Below, in pieces: positions 34,359 through 43,142 of a stretch of 64,000 bases of DNA. The DNA comes from Rhizobium sp. CCGE 510 (GTDB lineage Bacteria > Pseudomonadota > Alphaproteobacteria > Rhizobiales > Rhizobiaceae). Every line of letters begins with the position of its first letter. The stretch's first letter is position 1. Location: positions 434,001-498,000 of the forward strand of contig NZ_AEYF01000044.1 in NCBI RefSeq assembly GCF_000292525.1. Direction: 5' to 3'. Position numbers and translations under genes: made by a program. The notes beneath the pieces were generated by a model that was not told the origin of the DNA, searched no databases, and saw nothing but the letters and a program-made list of their open reading frames with translations.

Positions 34359-34934
34359 TCAGCCTTTGATATTGGCTGAATCGATCCAGCCAATATTTCC
34401 GTCATGCCGACGGTAAACGATGTTCAAGTGTTCCTTGCCGGGGCTGCGGAACAGGAGAAGTGGCTCGTCGGTCATGTCGAGCGCCATCACGGCGGTGGCG
34501 ACCGACATGGTCTTCAGCTGCTTCGTGCTTTCGGCGACGATCGCGGGCGCGAAATCGTCGGGGATTTCATCCTCGTGGTCAGGAACGGAATCCATGACCG
34601 TGTAGGCGACTTCTGCAAAACCGTTCAGATGGTTTCCGGCATGATGGTCCTTTAGCTTGCGCTTGTAGCGGCGCAGCCGTTTTTCGATGCGCTGGGAAGC
34701 GGCGTCGAAAGCCAGCTGCGGGTCCGTCGCCTCGCCCGCCGCATGCAGCACCACCCCACTGTCGAGATGAAGCTTGCAGTCTGCCGAGTAACGAGAACTC
34801 GCCTTTTCCACGGTCACCTGACCCGAATATCCCCCGTCGAAGTATTTCGTGATGGCCATACCAATTTGGTCCTCGATCTTTTGACGGAACGAGTCACCAA
34901 TTTCCATATGTTTACCGGACACACGCACACTCAT
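34359..34934 (-). CDS. hpf: Long-form ribosome hibernation promoting factor
   Basis: The 191-aa protein has the N-terminal RaiA-like domain (SVRVSGKHMEIGDSF, AIVEKASSRYSADC-like strand, HAAGEATDPQLAFD) and the C-terminal dimerisation tail (EPLLLFRSPGKEHLNIVYRR) of long HPF. It silences ribosomes as 100S dimers in resting cells. The start at 34934 follows GAAGGG. It has its own promoter at 35106-35134. In many proteobacteria it follows rpoN directly; here an EamA transporter gene intervenes. Confidence 0.93.
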   Translation of the reverse strand: MSVRVSGKHMEIGDSFRQKIEDQIGMAITKYFDGGYSGQVTVEKASSRYSADCKLHLDSGVVLHAAGEATDPQLAFDAASQRIEKRLRRYKRKLKDHHAGNHLNGFAEVAYTVMDSVPDHEDEIPDDFAPAIVAESTKQLKTMSVATAVMALDMTDEPLLLFRSPGKEHLNIVYRRHDGNIGWIDSANIKG

Positions 34935-35105
34935 GGAGTTTCCCTTCTTATCGTCGTTTGCGGGTATCAGTTTACGCCAAGCCTCAGGTTCATCCAAGCA
35001 CTTCGCGCAATCTCAAGCAAGATCGGCGTCAGCCTGCGGGTCCCTGATGCCCTTCTGATGCTGGGGATAACTCCAGACGCCGTTTGCGGCATCGATTGCG
35101 GCGGG

Positions 35106-35134
35106 CTTCTAGCCAGCCGTTGCCGAAAAGTCAA
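35106..35134 (-). promoter_or_regulatory. Sigma-70 promoter of hpf-ptsN
   Basis: On the minus strand TTGACT (35129-35134) and TAGAAG (35106-35111) are separated by exactly 17 bases. The leader to hpf would be about 165 bases. The rest of the 292-base gap (34935-35226) shows nothing else. Confidence 0.65.
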
Positions 35135-35226
35135 TAGGGCGAAAAACTGCGATTGCTAATACGCGTACTGCGTGTGACAGGCGCCCGCAAACACAGTAAC
35201 TGCCACCGGCCGCCAACCAATAACTT

Positions 35227-36141
35227 CTAGACACTTCTCGCCTTGATTGCACTCGCCCTTGCCGGGATGGTCATGGCTGCGACACCGAGGATGACGCAAA
35301 CGAGTCCAATCCAGGCCGTCGGGCTCAGCCTTTCGCCGAGGAAAACGATGCCGATCGTGACTCCGATCGGCACCCTGAGGTAGGCTTGCGACGTCGTTCC
35401 GACCGAACCCAGCGTTTGGACGAGACGGAAATAGATCGCAAAGGCAAGGGCCGTCGAAAAGGCGGAGAGAGCCAGCAGCGCCAGAATCGATGCGGCCGAG
35501 GGATCGAGCGCCCACGGCCGGTCGACGACGAGGCTGACCGGCAAGAGAATGACCGCGCCTGAGATCAACGAGCCGGCCGCCGGCACGGCGGGATCGAGAC
35601 CCTTGAAGTTCTTGCTGAAAATCGCCGCACCTGCATAACAGGCGGTCGCCAGGATGATGGCGAGCTGCGCCATCAGGCTTTCGCCGAGACCGCCGAGCAC
35701 CTCGACGCCGATGACCAGGCAGATACCGGCAAGTCCTGATATAACGCCGAAAAGCTTTCGCGCCGTCACCTGCTCATGGCGGGCTATCAGTACGGTCAGC
35801 AGGAAGGTGAAGATCGGCGTTGCCGAATTGAGAATAACCGCCAGCCCGGCATCGACGGATTGTTCCGCCCAGGCAATCAGCGTGAAGGGAATGACGCTGT
35901 TCAGACAGGCCTGAACGAAAAACCGCCGCCACGTCGCGCGGTCGCTGGGCAGGCGGATTCGTCGGTAGCGGAGGACGACCAGCAGGATGCCGCCGGCAAT
36001 CAGCGTGCGGACGGCGATCAACGTCACCGGCGGGATCGTCTCGACACCGATCTTGATGAAAGTATAGGAGGCCCCCCAAAGGGTCGCCAGCACCAGCAGC
36101 AGGAGAAGCTCCCTGGCAAGCTTCGGATTTGGCGGGGTCAT
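35227..36141 (-). CDS. EamA/DMT-family transporter
   Basis: The 304-aa protein has ten hydrophobic helices in two EamA repeats. The first starts at LLLLLVLATLWGASYTFIKIG and ends near VLIARHEQVTARKL. The second runs from LAIILATACYAGAAIF to FLGERLSPTAWIGLVCVILGV. The family exports metabolites such as amino acids or purines; the substrate is unknown. The start at 36141 (MTPPNPK) is preferred to a TTG 15 bases upstream. It interrupts the usual rpoN-hpf order. Confidence 0.9.
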   Translation of the reverse strand: MTPPNPKLARELLLLLVLATLWGASYTFIKIGVETIPPVTLIAVRTLIAGGILLVVLRYRRIRLPSDRATWRRFFVQACLNSVIPFTLIAWAEQSVDAGLAVILNSATPIFTFLLTVLIARHEQVTARKLFGVISGLAGICLVIGVEVLGGLGESLMAQLAIILATACYAGAAIFSKNFKGLDPAVPAAGSLISGAVILLPVSLVVDRPWALDPSAASILALLALSAFSTALAFAIYFRLVQTLGSVGTTSQAYLRVPIGVTIGIVFLGERLSPTAWIGLVCVILGVAAMTIPARASAIKARSV

Positions 36142-36230
36142 GGTCGGCTTTCCCAAATTCGTTCAAGACGTCAGAGAAATAGCGGGGATCTGGAGCTGGA
36201 TGCTTCGATCAAGACCGAAGCATTGCGGCG

Positions 36231-37793
36231 TCAGAAGCCGGCGACCTTGGCGAGCGCCCGCTTTTCGCGGCGCCGCTGGACCGAGGAGGCGATGTTCATT
36301 GCCTCCCGGTATTTCGCAACCGTGCGGCGGGCGAGATCCACGCCGCCCTTCTTCAGCATGTCGACAATATCGTCGTCGGAGAGCACTGCGTCAGGGCTCT
36401 CCTGCATGATCAGCACGCGGATCTTGTGACGCACGGCCTCGGCCGAATGGCTGTCGCCACCGGCGACAGCGCTGATCGAGACGGTGAAGAAATATTTGAG
36501 TTCGAAGAGGCCGCGCGGCGTCAGCATGTATTTGTTCGAGGTGACGCGGCTGACGGTGGATTCGTGCATCTTGATCGCCTCGGCGACCGTCTTCAGGTTC
36601 AGCGGACGCAGGTGGTCGACGCCGTACAGCAGGAAGGCGTCCTGCTGGCGGACGATCTCGCTGGCCACCTTCATGATGGTCTTCGCCCGCTGGTCGAGGC
36701 TGCGCGTCAGCCAGTTGGCGCTCTGCAGACAATCGGAGAGGAAGGCGTGATCCTCGCCATTCCGGGTCACGCGGGAAAAATAGGACTGGTTGACCAGTAC
36801 ACGCGGCAGCGTATCCGGATTGAGCTCGACCAGCCAGCCGGTATCCGAGGAGGCTCTGACGACCACATCAGGCATGATCGCTTCGGAAACACCGGCTTCG
36901 AAACCGCTGCCAGGCTTGGGATTGAGCTGGCGGATTTCGCCGAGCATGTCGAGAAGATCTTCCTCGTCGACGCCGCAGAGCCGCTTCAGCGTGGCAAAAT
37001 CGCGCCGCGCCAGCAGTTCGAGGTTTTCGACGAGCGCCTGCATGGCGGGGTCGTATCGGTCCTTCTGCCTGAGCTGGATCGCCAGGCATTCCGAGAGACT
37101 GCGAGCGAAAACCCCCGGCGGATCGAGCGTCTGGAGGGCGGCAAGCACGCGCTCGGCCGCAGTCAGGCTGGTGCCCAGCCGCTCGCCGGTTTCGACGATA
37201 TCGGCTTGAAGATAACCGGCGTCGTCGAGCTGATCGACGAAATTCTGCGCGATCAGCCGATCGGCGATGTCAGGCAGGACGAAGGGGATCTGCTGGGCGA
37301 GATGATCGCGCAGCGACACCTGGCCGGCGACGAAATCGTCGAGATCGTAATCGGCGCCCTCGCCACCGCTGCCCGGCATCGATTTCCACTGGCCGACGAG
37401 CTCCGGCGCATCGAGGCGCTGCGGCGCGCTGTCATCGGGAAAGACATTGGTATAGTTGGCGTCGAGCTCGTCGTTCAGCCGACTGGTGCTGGCGCTGCCG
37501 CCATTGTCGTACCAGTCGCTGGAGAGCGCTTCGGTGCGGTTGTCGTAGCCGTCGTCCGAGCCTGCATCCTCCGGCGGATGACCATAAGGCTCGTCTTCGG
37601 CTTCGCCGCGTTCGCCGCCTGCCTCGCCGTCATTCGACGGAAATTCGAGCAGCGGGTTCTTCTCCACTTCCTGGGCGATGAACTGGCTGAGTTCGACATG
37701 CGTCATCTGCAGCAACTGGATGGATTGCATCAGTTGCGGAGTCATCACCAGGGATTGGTTCTGGCGCAGGAAAAGACTGGCGGACAGTGCCAT
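36231..37793 (-). CDS. rpoN: RNA polymerase sigma-54 factor
   Basis: The 520-aa protein has every part of sigma-54. The glutamine-rich activator-binding region I (QSLVMTPQLMQSIQLLQM) is followed by an acidic region II, the core-binding domain, a helix-turn-helix (TVAEAIKMHESTVSRVTSNKY) and the RpoN box (ARRTVAKYREAMNI). It directs nitrogen assimilation, dicarboxylate transport and nif/fix promoters in rhizobia with AAA+ activators. It follows lptB by 220 bases and precedes the EamA gene. Confidence 0.98.
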   Translation of the reverse strand: MALSASLFLRQNQSLVMTPQLMQSIQLLQMTHVELSQFIAQEVEKNPLLEFPSNDGEAGGERGEAEDEPYGHPPEDAGSDDGYDNRTEALSSDWYDNGGSASTSRLNDELDANYTNVFPDDSAPQRLDAPELVGQWKSMPGSGGEGADYDLDDFVAGQVSLRDHLAQQIPFVLPDIADRLIAQNFVDQLDDAGYLQADIVETGERLGTSLTAAERVLAALQTLDPPGVFARSLSECLAIQLRQKDRYDPAMQALVENLELLARRDFATLKRLCGVDEEDLLDMLGEIRQLNPKPGSGFEAGVSEAIMPDVVVRASSDTGWLVELNPDTLPRVLVNQSYFSRVTRNGEDHAFLSDCLQSANWLTRSLDQRAKTIMKVASEIVRQQDAFLLYGVDHLRPLNLKTVAEAIKMHESTVSRVTSNKYMLTPRGLFELKYFFTVSISAVAGGDSHSAEAVRHKIRVLIMQESPDAVLSDDDIVDMLKKGGVDLARRTVAKYREAMNIASSVQRRREKRALAKVAGF

Positions 37794-38013
37794 GACGGAC
37801 GCGAAACTCCCTCAATTCCTCCGGGAAACCGCGTCCGATCAAGGCTTCAGGCCGCGGAAATCCAACTGGCCCAAAAATTGCTTTTTTATCTCATTTGGTC
37901 AAGCGGAACTGTGTCAGCGCGGTTAATTTCTGCGATGGGACAGGTGTCGCCGAAAGGCCTGCGCCGTTTCAGGACGACTGGGCGCACCTTCTCTATCTTG
38001 GCATCGTCCCCGT

Positions 38014-38790
38014 TCAGAGGCTGAAATTGTCGCCGAGATAGAGCCGGCGCACTTCCGGATTGTTGACGATGTCATTTGCCCGGCCATGGGTCAGCACCTC
38101 ACCGGCATGGATGATGTAGGCCCGGTCGATCAGACCCAGGGTCTCGCGCACATTGTGGTCGGTGATGAGGACGCCGATGCCACGCGCGGTCAGGTGGTGG
38201 ACGAGATTCTGGATATCGGCGACCGAGATCGGGTCGACGCCGGCGAAGGGCTCGTCGAGCAGCATGAAGGTCGGATCGGTCGCAAGGGCGCGCGCGATTT
38301 CGAGGCGGCGACGCTCACCGCCTGACAGGGCGACGGCGGCAGTCTTGCGCAGCTTCTGGATATGAAACTCCTCCAGCAGCTCGTTCAGCTTCTGCTCGCG
38401 CTCGGCCTTGTCCTTGACATGCACTTCGAGCACGGCGCGGATATTCTCTTCCACCGTCAAGCCACGAAAGATCGAGGCTTCCTGTGGCAGATAACCGACG
38501 CCGAGCCGCGAGCGGCGGTACATCGGCATGGTCGTGACATCGTTTCCGTCGATCTCGATCGTGCCTTCGTCCACCGGCACGAGGCCGGTGATCATATAAA
38601 AACAGGTGGTCTTGCCGGCGCCGTTCGGTCCGAGCAGGCCAACGGCCTCGCCGCGGCGCACCACCAGCGAGACGCCGTTGACGACCCGACGCGTCGCATA
38701 GGTCTTCGTCAGACCGCGTGCGATGAGCGTTCCCTGATAGCGGCTCTTGTCGGCGGCACCCGCAGCTTGTGGCCCGGGCTTGCCGAACAT
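38014..38790 (-). CDS. lptB: LPS export ABC transporter ATPase
   Basis: From the ATG at 38790 the product is 258 aa. Walker A is GPNGAGKTT, the Q-loop YLPQEAS, the signature ALSGGERRR and Walker B FMLLDEPF, followed by LITDHNVRETL. LptB powers LPS movement from inner to outer membrane with LptFG and LptC. The start is uncertain: GTG at 38814 and longer starts exist, and none has a good ribosome site. It follows lptA by 40 bases and precedes rpoN. Confidence 0.94.
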   Translation of the reverse strand: MFGKPGPQAAGAADKSRYQGTLIARGLTKTYATRRVVNGVSLVVRRGEAVGLLGPNGAGKTTCFYMITGLVPVDEGTIEIDGNDVTTMPMYRRSRLGVGYLPQEASIFRGLTVEENIRAVLEVHVKDKAEREQKLNELLEEFHIQKLRKTAAVALSGGERRRLEIARALATDPTFMLLDEPFAGVDPISVADIQNLVHHLTARGIGVLITDHNVRETLGLIDRAYIIHAGEVLTHGRANDIVNNPEVRRLYLGDNFSL

Positions 38791-38830
38791 GGTGGATAGC
38801 GATGTTAATTTCACGTGGGAGGCCGGCTTC

Positions 38831-39481
38831 TCAGTTCTGCTTCTGCTGTGCATTCGGCTGCGATTTCGGATCGAGCTGAATCTGGACACGACCGCCGCAG
38901 CTTTCAAGCTCCGCCTGGCCGGTCTGCATGTGAACCGTCAATTTGCAGCCGGTAAAAACGTTCGGCCCATCCGACAGAATGACCTTATTGCCCTGATCCG
39001 CCGTCAGGATGAAAGTTTGCGAGGCCATGTCGAAAGCGCCGTCATCGGCGGTCGCGGTCTGCGTACCCGAGGTCAGCAGGACCTTGTCGGTGACGAGGAT
39101 CTTGTCGATATCGGCATTTCCCGATGCGAGCGAGGCCGACTGCGGCGGCGGCGTTGCGGGCTGGGCTGCAGGTTGCGCCCCGTCCGCGGCCGGCTTTGCC
39201 GCCTTGTCCTTGTAATAGACGGTCATCTTGCCGGACTGCATCGTCGTCGTCCCCTGGACGACCTTGACCTTGCCGGTAAACAACGCGGTGTGTTCCTGGT
39301 CGTGGATCTCCAGCTTGTCGCTTTCGATCTGGATCGGCTGGTCGTTGGAAAGCTTCATGCCCGACATCGAGGCCGTCGCCTGCTGCGCGCCCGCGCCCGA
39401 TGCCGTCAGAATAAGGGCAAATGCGCCGGCAATGAACGCCAGGCCAGTCTTGCAAGTGGAAATGCGACAATCTTTTGTCAT
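38831..39481 (-). CDS. lptA: LPS transport periplasmic protein LptA (OstA-like)
   Basis: The 216-aa protein has a signal peptide (residues ~11-32, ending near GAGA/QQ) and an OstA/LptA beta-jellyroll domain. Characteristic strands are IQIESDKLEIHDQEHTALFTGKV and MQSGKMTVYYKD. An Ala/Pro/Gln-rich loop (about 105-125) is inserted in the middle, as in other rhizobial LptA proteins. It bridges the periplasm between LptC and LptD. It is preceded by lptC with a 15-base gap. Confidence 0.92.
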   Translation of the reverse strand: MTKDCRISTCKTGLAFIAGAFALILTASGAGAQQATASMSGMKLSNDQPIQIESDKLEIHDQEHTALFTGKVKVVQGTTTMQSGKMTVYYKDKAAKPAADGAQPAAQPATPPPQSASLASGNADIDKILVTDKVLLTSGTQTATADDGAFDMASQTFILTADQGNKVILSDGPNVFTGCKLTVHMQTGQAELESCGGRVQIQLDPKSQPNAQQKQN

Positions 39482-39496
39482 GGATGACCCGGCTGG

Positions 39497-40162
39497 TTAG
39501 GTGCCCTGTTTATGGATGGTGGATGGATCGACATTCATGCGAACATTCCCCTCGAATGTGATCACCCGCCCCTTATCGGTTATCTCCAGCGTCTTCGCAA
39601 CAATGGAGGCATTGTCCTTGGTGATGGTGACGGGGTCGTCGCTGCGCATGTTTCCGCCCTTGATGTCGAGATGGGCGGACTGGAAATTCGCGTTGAGGCC
39701 GCTGCTCAGCACCAGGGTGAAGGGGGCCGTCATATGCAGGCTGTCGGTGGCGCGATTGTAATCGGCCGTCGAGGCGACGACGCGGGCGATCAACCCGTCA
39801 TTCATCGGCACGGCGGCCTTGATGGTCTCAAGCGTGATCAGATCGGGATTGCGGATATCCTGCAACGCCCTTTCGGCGAGCATCGAATAGTTGATGCCGT
39901 CGGAATTGCGTCCAGCGATCGCCGGCTTTTCCATCACGACCTTGCCGTTCTCGATCTTGGCACCTTCCATCTTGATGTTCTCGGGCAGATAGATGCTGAC
40001 CAACGCTACCGCCGTAAGGCCAGCCGCGATGATGACGGCCGCCACCGGCAGCAGGATCTTCAGCCGCCGCACGCGGGCGGAATGGAACAACGCATCGCCA
40101 TAAGCGCTCTTGCCGGACCCGGCATAGGCGGCATGTCCGTTGTTCTTCAGGGTATCGAGCAT
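39497..40162 (-). CDS. lptC: LPS export protein LptC
   Basis: The 221-aa protein has a basic N-terminus, one membrane helix (LKILLPVAAVIIAAGLTAVALVSIY) and a periplasmic LptC domain. The strands GINYSMLAERALQDI and DNASIVAKTLEITDKGRVITFEGNV fit the family. It anchors the LptA bridge to the inner membrane. It is the first gene of lptC-lptA-lptB-rpoN and is divergent from sppA, with 224 AT-rich bases between them. Confidence 0.9.
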   Translation of the reverse strand: MLDTLKNNGHAAYAGSGKSAYGDALFHSARVRRLKILLPVAAVIIAAGLTAVALVSIYLPENIKMEGAKIENGKVVMEKPAIAGRNSDGINYSMLAERALQDIRNPDLITLETIKAAVPMNDGLIARVVASTADYNRATDSLHMTAPFTLVLSSGLNANFQSAHLDIKGGNMRSDDPVTITKDNASIVAKTLEITDKGRVITFEGNVRMNVDPSTIHKQGT

Positions 40163-40386
40163 AGGCCTCGTCCATGTGCGGTGATCGCCGCGCCTTCATA
40201 ACAAAGGCGGCCCGCCAATCACAGTTCGTTTCGCATTATTACATTGGCTTGCCAATATGGAATTTTTTCTGCAACAAGCAACAAAATGCAAAAACATCAA
40301 AAAGTGGCATTCGTGCACGCCGCTGCCACCTTTTCACCGGATCCATCGGCGGCAAGCCGAAGCCGGTGCCAGCGCTGGAGGTTTCT

Positions 40387-41337
40387 ATGGACAGTTCGAT
40401 GATTGCCGATCGCCGGCGGCTGCGCCGCAAGCTCTGGTTCTGGCGCCTGATCACGGTGGCGCTCGTCGTGGCACTCGGTTTCGCCTTCTACCGCTTCGCC
40501 CTCGGCGATGCCGGGATGGAGCGCCCGCACATCGCCCATGTGACGATATCGGGACTGATCGTCGACGATGACGAACTTCTGGAGCGGCTGAAGAAGGTCG
40601 AGACCAGCGACCAGGTAAAGGCCGTGGTGATTTCGATCTCCTCGCCGGGCGGCACGACCTATGGCGGCGAAAAAATCTTCAAGGCGATCCGAGCGATATC
40701 AGCCAAGAAGCCTGTCGTCTCCGATGTGCGCACGCTTGCTGCCTCGGCCGGCTACATGATCGCCACTGCCGGCGATACGATCATTGCCGGCGACAGCTCG
40801 ATTACCGGCTCGATCGGCGTCATCTTCCAGTATCCGCAGATCCAGCCGCTGCTCGACAAGATCGGCGTCTCGCTGCAGGAGATCAAGTCCTCGCCGCTGA
40901 AGGCCGAGCCTTCGCCCTTCCACGAGGCGAGCGAGGAAGCCAAGGCGATGATCCGCAATATGGTGGTCGACAGCTATAATTGGTTCGTCGACCTGGTCGC
41001 CGACCGGCGTAAGCTGCCGCGCGACGAGGTGCTGAAGCTCGCCGACGGCACGATCTATACCGGCCGCCAAGCGCTGAAGGTGAAACTCGTCGATACGATC
41101 GGCGGCGAGGCGGAAATCCGTGCCTATCTCAAATCGCGCGGCGTCGACGCCGACCTGCCGATGGTGGACTGGGACAAGAAGAGCAATACGCCCTTTCTGC
41201 TCGCTGGGGCTGTTTCGCGGTTGATTACGATCTTCGGTTATGATGATCTCGTGAAAGGCCAGGATATCAACGGAATCCTGCCCCCAAAGTTGCTTCTTGA
41301 CGGGCTGCTTTCAGTTTGGCAGGTTGGCCACGATTGA
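40387..41337 (+). CDS. sppA: Signal peptide peptidase SppA (36K type)
   Basis: The 316-aa membrane serine protease removes spent signal peptides. It has one helix (LITVALVVALGFAFYRFAL) and the ClpP-like core ISSPGGTTYGGEKIF. The nucleophile strand is TLAASAGYMIATAGD and SSITGSIGVIFQYP follows. The single-core length is that of the short SppA class with a Ser-Lys dyad. GGAGG precedes the ATG at 40387. It is followed by ihfB after 29 bases. Confidence 0.93.
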   Translation: MDSSMIADRRRLRRKLWFWRLITVALVVALGFAFYRFALGDAGMERPHIAHVTISGLIVDDDELLERLKKVETSDQVKAVVISISSPGGTTYGGEKIFKAIRAISAKKPVVSDVRTLAASAGYMIATAGDTIIAGDSSITGSIGVIFQYPQIQPLLDKIGVSLQEIKSSPLKAEPSPFHEASEEAKAMIRNMVVDSYNWFVDLVADRRKLPRDEVLKLADGTIYTGRQALKVKLVDTIGGEAEIRAYLKSRGVDADLPMVDWDKKSNTPFLLAGAVSRLITIFGYDDLVKGQDINGILPPKLLLDGLLSVWQVGHD

Positions 41338-41355
41338 TAAGAAATCAATAATTTA
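41333..41355 (+). promoter_or_regulatory. Candidate IHF binding site and dyad before ihfB
   Basis: Bases 41343-41355 read AATCAATAATTTA, an exact match to the IHF consensus WATCAANNNNTTR. It overlaps the dyad ATTGAT-N5-ATCAAT (41333-41349). It ends 11 bases before the ihfB start, suggesting autoregulation. Confidence 0.5.
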
Positions 41356-41366
41356 AGGGGGCGAAC

Positions 41367-41666
41367 GTGATCAAGTCCGAATTGGTGCAGATTGTTGCGG
41401 CACGCAACCCGCATCTCTATCATCGCGACGTCGAGAATATCGTCAACGCGGTTCTCGACGAGATCACGGATGCACTGGCTGCTGGCAACCGCGTCGAATT
41501 GCGCGGCTTTGGCGCGTTTTCGGTGAAGAACCGCCCTTCCCGCTCCGGCCGCAACCCGCGCACCGGCGATACCGTCTTCGTCGAGGAGAAGTGGGTTCCC
41601 TTCTTCAAGACCGGCAAGGAGCTGCGCGAGCGGCTCAATCCCGGCCAGGCCGACGAAGAGGATTGA
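41367..41666 (+). CDS. ihfB: Integration host factor beta subunit
   Basis: The 99-aa DNA-bending protein matches IhfB. It has the start [16 protein letters not shown], the [12 protein letters not shown] core, the beta-arm NPRTGD that inserts proline into the minor groove, and [15 protein letters not shown] helps sigma-54 promoters, recombination and replication. The GTG start follows AAGGGGGC. It lies between sppA and lapA. A perfect 17-bp hairpin follows. Confidence 0.96.
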   Translation: MIKSELVQIVAARNPHLYHRDVENIVNAVLDEITDALAAGNRVELRGFGAFSVKNRPSRSGRNPRTGDTVFVEEKWVPFFKTGKELRERLNPGQADEED

Positions 41667-41730
41667 GTCTGAGCCGCCTGCGGCGAATCCGCACTTGAAC
41701 TCGAAGGCCGTTTTCCTATTCTGCTTGCAC

Positions 41731-41768
41731 ATCGACCCCGAAAATCGGAATCGATTTTCGGGGTCGAT
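41731..41768. repeat. Perfect 17-bp stem palindrome between ihfB and lapA
   Basis: ATCGACCCCGAAAATCG and its exact complement are separated by four bases (GAAT). This form of hairpin is common between rhizobial genes. It could terminate or stabilise the ihfB message. Confidence 0.8.
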
Positions 41769-41833
41769 GCGTCGATTAAAGGCTTGAAACGCGCCTGGAA
41801 AGACCGGCGCAATCTGGCATGTGGAGACCTCAA

Positions 41834-42166
41834 ATGGCCAAGAAGATCGTCAACCTGTTGATTTTGCTGCCACTCGGCGTCATCCTCATCGTCTTTTGCG
41901 TCGCCAACCGGCAGAGTGCGACGCTCGCCTTCAACCCGTTCCGGCCTGACGATCAGGTGCTTGCGGTTTCCGCGCCCTTCTTCGTCTTCCTGTTCATTGC
42001 CCTGATCGCCGGCATGCTGATCGGTTCGGCCGCCACCTGGTTCAGCCAGGGCAAACACCGCAAGCGCGCCCGCACCGAAGCCAAGGAAGCTATCCGCTGG
42101 CAGGGTGAAGCCGACCGCCACAAGAACCGCGCCGAGGAAATCGCCGGGCAGCTGCCGTCGCGGTAA
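41834..42166 (+). CDS. lapA: LapA domain (DUF1049) membrane protein
   Basis: The 110-aa protein has two membrane helices (IVNLLILLPLGVILIVFCVANR and FFVFLFIALIAGMLIGSAATWF) and a basic cytoplasmic tail, the LapA layout. In E. coli LapA/B tune LPS synthesis with FtsH; LapB is not encoded nearby. GGAG lies before the ATG at 41834, so this start is preferred to 41819. It follows ihfB, the usual order. Confidence 0.85.
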   Translation: MAKKIVNLLILLPLGVILIVFCVANRQSATLAFNPFRPDDQVLAVSAPFFVFLFIALIAGMLIGSAATWFSQGKHRKRARTEAKEAIRWQGEADRHKNRAEEIAGQLPSR

Positions 42167-42201
42167 AGCCGGCTCGGTGTCGGGGACGCTTCGGCGGTCG
42201 C

Positions 42202-42636
42202 TCAATCCGGAAAAAAGCTCAGTTCCTGGTAGTCGCCCTCCGGCGACGTGCCGTTGCCGGTCACCTGGAAACCGTGGGCGAGGTAGAAGGCTTTCGCCCT
42301 GCCGTTCTTCACCAGGCATTTCAACCGGTACCGATGATGCGGCCATTCGGGCAGCGCCCGCAGCAGCGCCGTACCGGCACCAAAGCCCTGGAAGTCCGGG
42401 CTGATATAGAGCATGTGGATGAAATCATCGGCCGGCCAGAGCGACAGGAAGCCGGCTACTCCACCGTTTTCATGCTCGCAGACGAAAACCGTCTCACCAT
42501 TGGTATGGGCGGCAAAATCCTCGCGGTAGAACTTGCCGGGATCGACCCAGACGAATGTTTGGCGGCGCACGGAAAGATAAATCTCCGCGAGCATTTCCTG
42601 GTCTTCCGCCCGCGGCGGCCTGATTGTCCACGTCAT
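42202..42636 (-). CDS. GNAT-family N-acetyltransferase
   Basis: The 144-aa protein has GNAT motif A as FIHMLYISPDFQGFGAGTALLRAL, where the QGFGAG loop binds acetyl-CoA. The C-terminal strand LKCLVKNGRAKAFYLAHGFQ is typical. The target molecule is unknown. It converges with lapA and is followed on the same strand, upstream, by the CoxG-like gene. Confidence 0.85.
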   Translation of the reverse strand: MTWTIRPPRAEDQEMLAEIYLSVRRQTFVWVDPGKFYREDFAAHTNGETVFVCEHENGGVAGFLSLWPADDFIHMLYISPDFQGFGAGTALLRALPEWPHHRYRLKCLVKNGRAKAFYLAHGFQVTGNGTSPEGDYQELSFFPD

Positions 42637-42686
42637 GACGTCGATTTAACCCAAGCCCCTATCCCCGCCAAGCCCAAAGCGCCCGA

Positions 42687-43142
42687 TCAGCCGGCTGCCA
42701 TCTTCGCGATGACGGCGGCATTGATATCGGAAAAGAACCGCTCGGCGAGCTTCTGCGAGGTCGAATCGAGCAGGCGTGCGCCGAGCTGGGCGAGCCTGCC
42801 GCCGAGTTCGGCTTTTGCCCGATAATGCAGGATGGTCTCGGCGCCGCTTTGCTCGAGCACGATATCGGCGCTGCCTTTGGCGAAGCCGGCAAGCCCCCCC
42901 TTGCCCTCGGCCGACAGCGTGTAGCTCTTCGGCGCATCGACATTGGAAAGCGTCAACAACCCATGGAAGGTGGCCGACAACAGGCTGAACTTGACCTTGA
43001 CCGTCGCCTCGAAGGCATCCGGCGAAAGCCGCTCGATGCCCTGGCAGCCTGGAATGCAGCCGCGCATGATTTCGGGATCGTTGAGCGCTGCCCAGACGAC
43101 GTCCCGCGGCGCGGCGATGCGTTCTTCGCCGGTGAAATCCAT
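42687..43142 (-). CDS. CoxG-family SRPBCC protein
   Basis: The 151-aa protein has the START/Bet v1-like pattern of carbon monoxide dehydrogenase subunit G. It opens MDFTGEERIAAPRDVVWAALNDPEI and has the MRGCIPGCQGIERLS turn. The long C-terminal helix is KLAERFFSDINAAV. CoxG recruits CO dehydrogenase to the membrane in carboxydotrophs. No cox genes are near, so here it is more likely a general lipid or cofactor-binding relative. Confidence 0.85.
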   Translation of the reverse strand: MDFTGEERIAAPRDVVWAALNDPEIMRGCIPGCQGIERLSPDAFEATVKVKFSLLSATFHGLLTLSNVDAPKSYTLSAEGKGGLAGFAKGSADIVLEQSGAETILHYRAKAELGGRLAQLGARLLDSTSQKLAERFFSDINAAVIAKMAAG

